Positions 60,969-64,000 of a DNA stretch of 64,000 nt are shown one piece after another. The notes under the pieces were generated by a model, which saw only the letters and a list, made by a program, of their open reading frames with translations, was not told where the DNA came from and ran no database searches. The position numbers and the translations under genes are program-made. How positions within the stretch are numbered: position 1 is the first letter of the stretch; each line of letters begins with the position of its first letter. Source of the DNA: Actinacidiphila rubida (lineage in GTDB: Bacteria; Actinomycetota; Actinomycetes; Streptomycetales; Streptomycetaceae); NCBI RefSeq assembly GCF_900110255.1, contig NZ_FODD01000019.1, positions 115,332 to 179,331 of the forward strand, written 5' to 3'.

Positions 60969-63638
60969 TCAGCGCAGCAGGTTCACCGTGAAGCCCCGGG
61001 TCAGTGACAGCGACGGCGTCCGCACCGTCGTGATCCCGGTCGCCGGGTCGTACCACCAGCCGGAGCCGGCCGCGTCGAGCGCGGCCGCCGAGCCCGCCCG
61101 CGGCAGCGGGCCGGTGCCGGAGAGCACCACCTGCCGCGGGGCGGCCTCACCGTGGACGGTGAAGGTGTAGCCGCGGGCCTGCGGCTTGCCCTGGTACGAG
61201 CCGTCGCTCGCGCCGACCGCGACGACGGTCGCGCCGCGGTTCTGCGTCACGTCCACCCGCTGCAGGGCCGAGGCGCCGCCGGCGAACTGCCGCGTCGTGC
61301 CGTCGTCCTCGTAGAGCGTGTACGAGGTGTGGCCCTTCGGGTACAGGTCCCAGTCCAGCTCGCCGCGGTCGCGGGTCTGCCAGGACGTCGTGCCCTTGGG
61401 CCACATCGGGACGACGGCGCCGCCCCGGACGAACAGCGGCAGGGTGTCCAGAGGTGCGTGGTAGCCGTTGACGGTCGTCGGGCCGTGGTAGGTGCGGCCG
61501 GTCCAGTAGTCGGTCCAGTCGCCCGCCGGAAGGTAGATGCCGTCGCGGGTGTCGGAGTCCTGGTAGACCGGCGCCACCAGGAAGTCCTGGCCGGCCAGGA
61601 ACTCGTAGGTGGCGTCGGGGCCCAGCGTGTTCGGGTCGTCCGGGTACTCCAGCCACAGCGGCCGCACCGCGCCCACACCGGTCTTCGCGGCCTGTGCGGA
61701 CAGCGTGTACATGTACGGCAGCAGCCGCTCCTTCAACTGCAGGTACTTCCGGTTGATCGAGGTGTACGGCTCGCCGTCCCGCCACGGCTGCTGGTCGGCG
61801 GGCTTGCCGGTGGTGAGGTCCGACGCCCAGCCGTCCATGGTCATGACGGCCGGCAGGAAGGCCTTCCACTCCAGGTCGCGGGTGTACATCGCCGGGTCGT
61901 GCCGGTAGATGCTGCCGACGTCGCCGGTGTCGTAGGCGATGCCGGACATGGTGGCCCCGGCGTACGTCGGGATCTGCCAGCGGATGTAGTCCCACGACAG
62001 GCTCTGGTCGCCGCTCCACAGCACGCCGCAGCGCTGCGCGCCGGCCCACGACACGGGCAGCCACACGAAGCCGCGGGCGTCGCTGTTGTCCTCGATCCCG
62101 GCCTTGGCGCGGTCGCAGGCGTCCAGGGCGAAGTCGTAGCCGTTGCCCACCCACGCCACGTCCAGCTTCGCCACCCGCTGGCCGGCCTTGACCTGGTCGG
62201 CCAGCTTGTCGATGCCGTCCTGCGTCCACAGGCCGAGCTGGGCGTGGTCGTCCTGGAGGCCCTTGGCGGTCTCCGGCAGGTTCTCGTAGCCGCACCCGTA
62301 GCCGTCGTTGACGAGCATCCAGCCGAGCGGCATCTGCTGCTGCTGGTAGGTGTCGGCGATCTTCACGGCGTCCAGGGTGTGGCGCTCGCCGCGGTTGGCG
62401 TTGTGCAGGTAGCAGTCGGAGTCGCCGGGCTCCAGCCCGTACACCGGCGGCATGAACGGCTTGCCCACCAGCGCGGTGTACTTGCCGATGACCTGCTTGG
62501 CGTCGCCGAGGAAGTAGTAGGCGTCCAGCCGCTGCTCCTGCTGGCCGGTGGTCACCGGGGAGCCGAAGGTGTAGACGCCGGGCGTGAACGTGTCGCGGAA
62601 CACCCCGTACCCGGCGCTCGACAGGTAGAAGGGCTGCGAGTTGTTCCAGCCGCCCTCGTTCCAGTCGAAGTTGTTGCCGACGTGCATGGTCCGGCCGCGG
62701 TGCGAGAAGCTGCCGTTCTGCTCGCCGCCGCCGAAGAACTGCTCGTCGGCGCCGCGCTCCAGGCTCTGCCGCATCCCGTGCGTGGACCAGCGCAGCGGCT
62801 TGGCCTCCTGCCAGATCACCGTGCGGTCGTCCGCCTTGTAGAGGCCGAAGCGCAGCGGCTTCTTGTAGACCCGCAGCACCGTGCCCTCGGCCCTGATGCC
62901 GTAGTACGCGCCCGCGTCGAAGGCGTGGGTGCCGCGGTCGAGCGCGGGCTGCTTGACGATCATCGCGGCGGCGCCGGACGGCTCGGTGAAGTCCCCGCCG
63001 GGGGCGGCCTGGAGGCGCAACTGGCCGCCGGCCAGGAAGTCGACCTTCGCCTTGAGGTCGCCCGCGGCGACGGAGTAACTGCCGTCGCCGCCGCCGAACG
63101 ACGTCAGGTCTCCGGCGTCGGTGGTCTGCGGCAGGTAGGCGGTACCGGTGAAGGAGTTGTCGTGCACGTCGTACGGGACGACCAGCACGTGGTAGGTGCC
63201 CGAGGCGTCGGGGATCACGGTCGCCTCGGGGTCGGCGGTCCCGGCGCTCTCGGCGACCTCCTTGCCGTCGTCGCCGTAGATGTAGAGGTCGAAGTCGTCG
63301 GTCGGGTGCTGCCACTGGATCGAGACCGGCACGCCGCCCTCGGGGTTGTCGTCCCAGTAGCCGGCCGGCACCGAGACCGTCAGGTCGAACCGGTCGCAGA
63401 CGGCGTCGCCCGGGTCGCTCCCGGCGGCCGGGCAGCTCTCGGGACCGCCGGACGTGCCCTGGGCGTACGCCGGGCTCTGCCAGGTCACGCTCGTGTGCGT
63501 GCCGTCCAGCACGCCGCCGTCGCCGGTGGCCGCGGCGGCCACCGGCGGATGAGCGCCGAGCAGGGCGGCGGACAGCGCCGCCGCCAGTGCGGCGGCGAGC
63601 AGGCTCGCCGCCCGGGGATGTGGTCTGAGTCTCCGCAC
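60969..63638 (-). CDS. Secreted GH31 glycoside hydrolase
   Basis: An 889-residue exported alpha-glycosidase. A signal peptide (about 1-38) is followed by a PPC-like domain (DDFDLYIYGDDGKEVAES, about 115-175), an N-terminal beta-sandwich and the GH31 barrel. The nucleophile is probably D493 in RVAKLDVAWVG and the acid/base D544 in LWSGDQSLSWDYIRW. C-terminal beta domains follow (LPLFVRGGAVVPM). The segment GWMLVNDGYGCGYENLP and the KLDVAW form differ from WxDMNE alpha-glucosidases and recall the GH31 group that includes alpha-N-acetylgalactosaminidases; this is uncertain. The start GTG 63638 has GGAG 8 bases upstream. Confidence 0.88.
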   Translation of the reverse strand: MRRLRPHPRAASLLAAALAAALSAALLGAHPPVAAAATGDGGVLDGTHTSVTWQSPAYAQGTSGGPESCPAAGSDPGDAVCDRFDLTVSVPAGYWDDNPEGGVPVSIQWQHPTDDFDLYIYGDDGKEVAESAGTADPEATVIPDASGTYHVLVVPYDVHDNSFTGTAYLPQTTDAGDLTSFGGGDGSYSVAAGDLKAKVDFLAGGQLRLQAAPGGDFTEPSGAAAMIVKQPALDRGTHAFDAGAYYGIRAEGTVLRVYKKPLRFGLYKADDRTVIWQEAKPLRWSTHGMRQSLERGADEQFFGGGEQNGSFSHRGRTMHVGNNFDWNEGGWNNSQPFYLSSAGYGVFRDTFTPGVYTFGSPVTTGQQEQRLDAYYFLGDAKQVIGKYTALVGKPFMPPVYGLEPGDSDCYLHNANRGERHTLDAVKIADTYQQQQMPLGWMLVNDGYGCGYENLPETAKGLQDDHAQLGLWTQDGIDKLADQVKAGQRVAKLDVAWVGNGYDFALDACDRAKAGIEDNSDARGFVWLPVSWAGAQRCGVLWSGDQSLSWDYIRWQIPTYAGATMSGIAYDTGDVGSIYRHDPAMYTRDLEWKAFLPAVMTMDGWASDLTTGKPADQQPWRDGEPYTSINRKYLQLKERLLPYMYTLSAQAAKTGVGAVRPLWLEYPDDPNTLGPDATYEFLAGQDFLVAPVYQDSDTRDGIYLPAGDWTDYWTGRTYHGPTTVNGYHAPLDTLPLFVRGGAVVPMWPKGTTSWQTRDRGELDWDLYPKGHTSYTLYEDDGTTRQFAGGASALQRVDVTQNRGATVVAVGASDGSYQGKPQARGYTFTVHGEAAPRQVVLSGTGPLPRAGSAAALDAAGSGWWYDPATGITTVRTPSLSLTRGFTVNLLR

Positions 63639-63811
63639 GCAGGTGTCTCCGCTCAAATCAGGGCGCTGAATGCTCAGTTGCGCGTGAAACTGCCGAGAAT
63701 CGCTCACTTCGGTGCACCAGGGTCACAGTTCGCGCAGGTACATGTCAATGAGGGTTCGCCTGCGGCTTTGCTTTGCGGGTTCGGGGTTGGCCCTGCCCCT
63801 TGCGGTGCGTC
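63639..63811. other. Region upstream of the GH31 gene
   Basis: No gene is supported. GTGA (63684-63687) and TCAC (63704-63707), 16 bases apart, make a weak BldD-like inverted pattern about 46-70 bases before the GTG. The sequence is moderately AT-rich and should hold the GH31 promoter. Confidence 0.35.
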
Positions 63812-64000
63812 GCCGTCCACCGGCCGGTGGGTGGTTGCTCGCGCCGTTCCCCGCGCCCCTTCGGCATCCGGGGTGCCCCCGGGGCTTGTCGGCCGTGTGC
63901 CGCGCCGTCGTGGCTTGTCGCGCAGTTCCTCGCGCCCCTGGTGTGCGTGCCCTTTGTCCGTGGGGTCGGGGGCGCTCCGGAAGCGTCTCCTCGGAAATGT
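63812..64000. repeat. Dispersed two-hairpin repeat, copy D (cut by window end)
   Basis: It starts with the CCACCGGCCGGTGG palindrome also found in copy B and has CGGCATCCGGGGTGCCC and TCGCGCAGTTCC modules. The first hairpin CGCTCCGGAAGCG is at 63973-63985, and the window ends inside the left arm of the second hairpin (GAAATGT). Its last 73 bases equal 53086-53158 of copy B. Confidence 0.8.

Noticed and set aside
63684..63707. BldD-like GTGA-n16-TCAC pattern
   Set aside because: Four-base halves with a long gap are expected often by chance.

Overview
The window is high-GC actinomycete DNA and almost certainly comes from Streptomyces or a close relative in the Streptomycetaceae. The signs are very high third-position GC with long antisense shadow frames, frequent GTG/TTG starts, GTGA/ATGA gene overlaps, rare TTA codons, an XRE-DUF5753/DUF397/RsbW-like regulatory set, and the AfsQ1/AfsQ2/SigQ locus. 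From memory, not computed, the order sdhBADC ... methylmalonyl-CoA mutase ... nonulosonic-acid cluster ... BMP/ABC nucleoside transporter, cdd, deoA, add ... afsQ2, afsQ1, sigQ resembles the core-chromosome segment of Streptomyces coelicolor around SCO4855-SCO4908. No tRNA, rRNA, CRISPR array, integrase or intact insertion sequence was seen.

Layout. 0-4.4 kb: a serine hydrolase cut by the window edge, a small secreted protein, a divergent MFS/MarR pair, and a double carboxymuconolactone-decarboxylase protein with a MerR-type promoter. 4.4-8.6 kb: succinate dehydrogenase sdhC-sdhD-sdhA-sdhB and an OHCU-decarboxylase-like gene. 8.9-14.7 kb: an ECF sigma factor with a membrane partner, an L,D-transpeptidase lipoprotein, a split methylmalonyl-CoA-mutase-type subunit and a TetR regulator. 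14.9-27.3 kb: cell-surface glycopolymer genes (a YfhO-type membrane protein, a polysialyltransferase-like enzyme, a GT2, a putative GT, a NeuA-HAD fusion, a NeuB without SAF domain, a sialyltransferase-like protein and a GT4). These fit synthesis and polymerisation of a Kdn-like nonulosonic acid. 27.3-30.9 kb: a secreted GH87 alpha-1,3-glucanase.

31-38 kb is an accessory-looking block: a hypothetical protein, a methyltransferase, a GNAT, an RsbW-like ATPase, a WhiJ-like XRE regulator, a tandem DUF397 protein, a lipoprotein, an Rpn-like nuclease, an ASCH protein and a truncated Uma2. Four of these genes carry a TTA codon and so may depend on bldA. 38.5-48.3 kb is nucleoside salvage: an M20 amidohydrolase, then a BMP lipoprotein, ABC ATPase, two permeases, cdd, deoA and a second deaminase. 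Copies of a CTACGCGCGTAG-type palindrome precede the lipoprotein, the ATPase and, 13 kb away, add, which suggests one shared repressor.

48.3-56.8 kb: glgX, a divergent MFS/LysR pair, an alpha/beta hydrolase, add, a small secreted protein and a VanZ-like protein. 56.8-60.8 kb: afsQ1-afsQ2-lipoprotein-vanZ as one overlapping minus-strand operon, with sigQ divergent. 61-63.6 kb: a secreted GH31 enzyme. A dispersed intergenic repeat occurs four times (47.6, 53.0, 53.4 and 63.8 kb). It holds two hairpins whose stems differ between copies but still pair, and it is the least explained structure in the window. Many intergenic gaps between convergent genes hold long GC-rich hairpins without T-runs.
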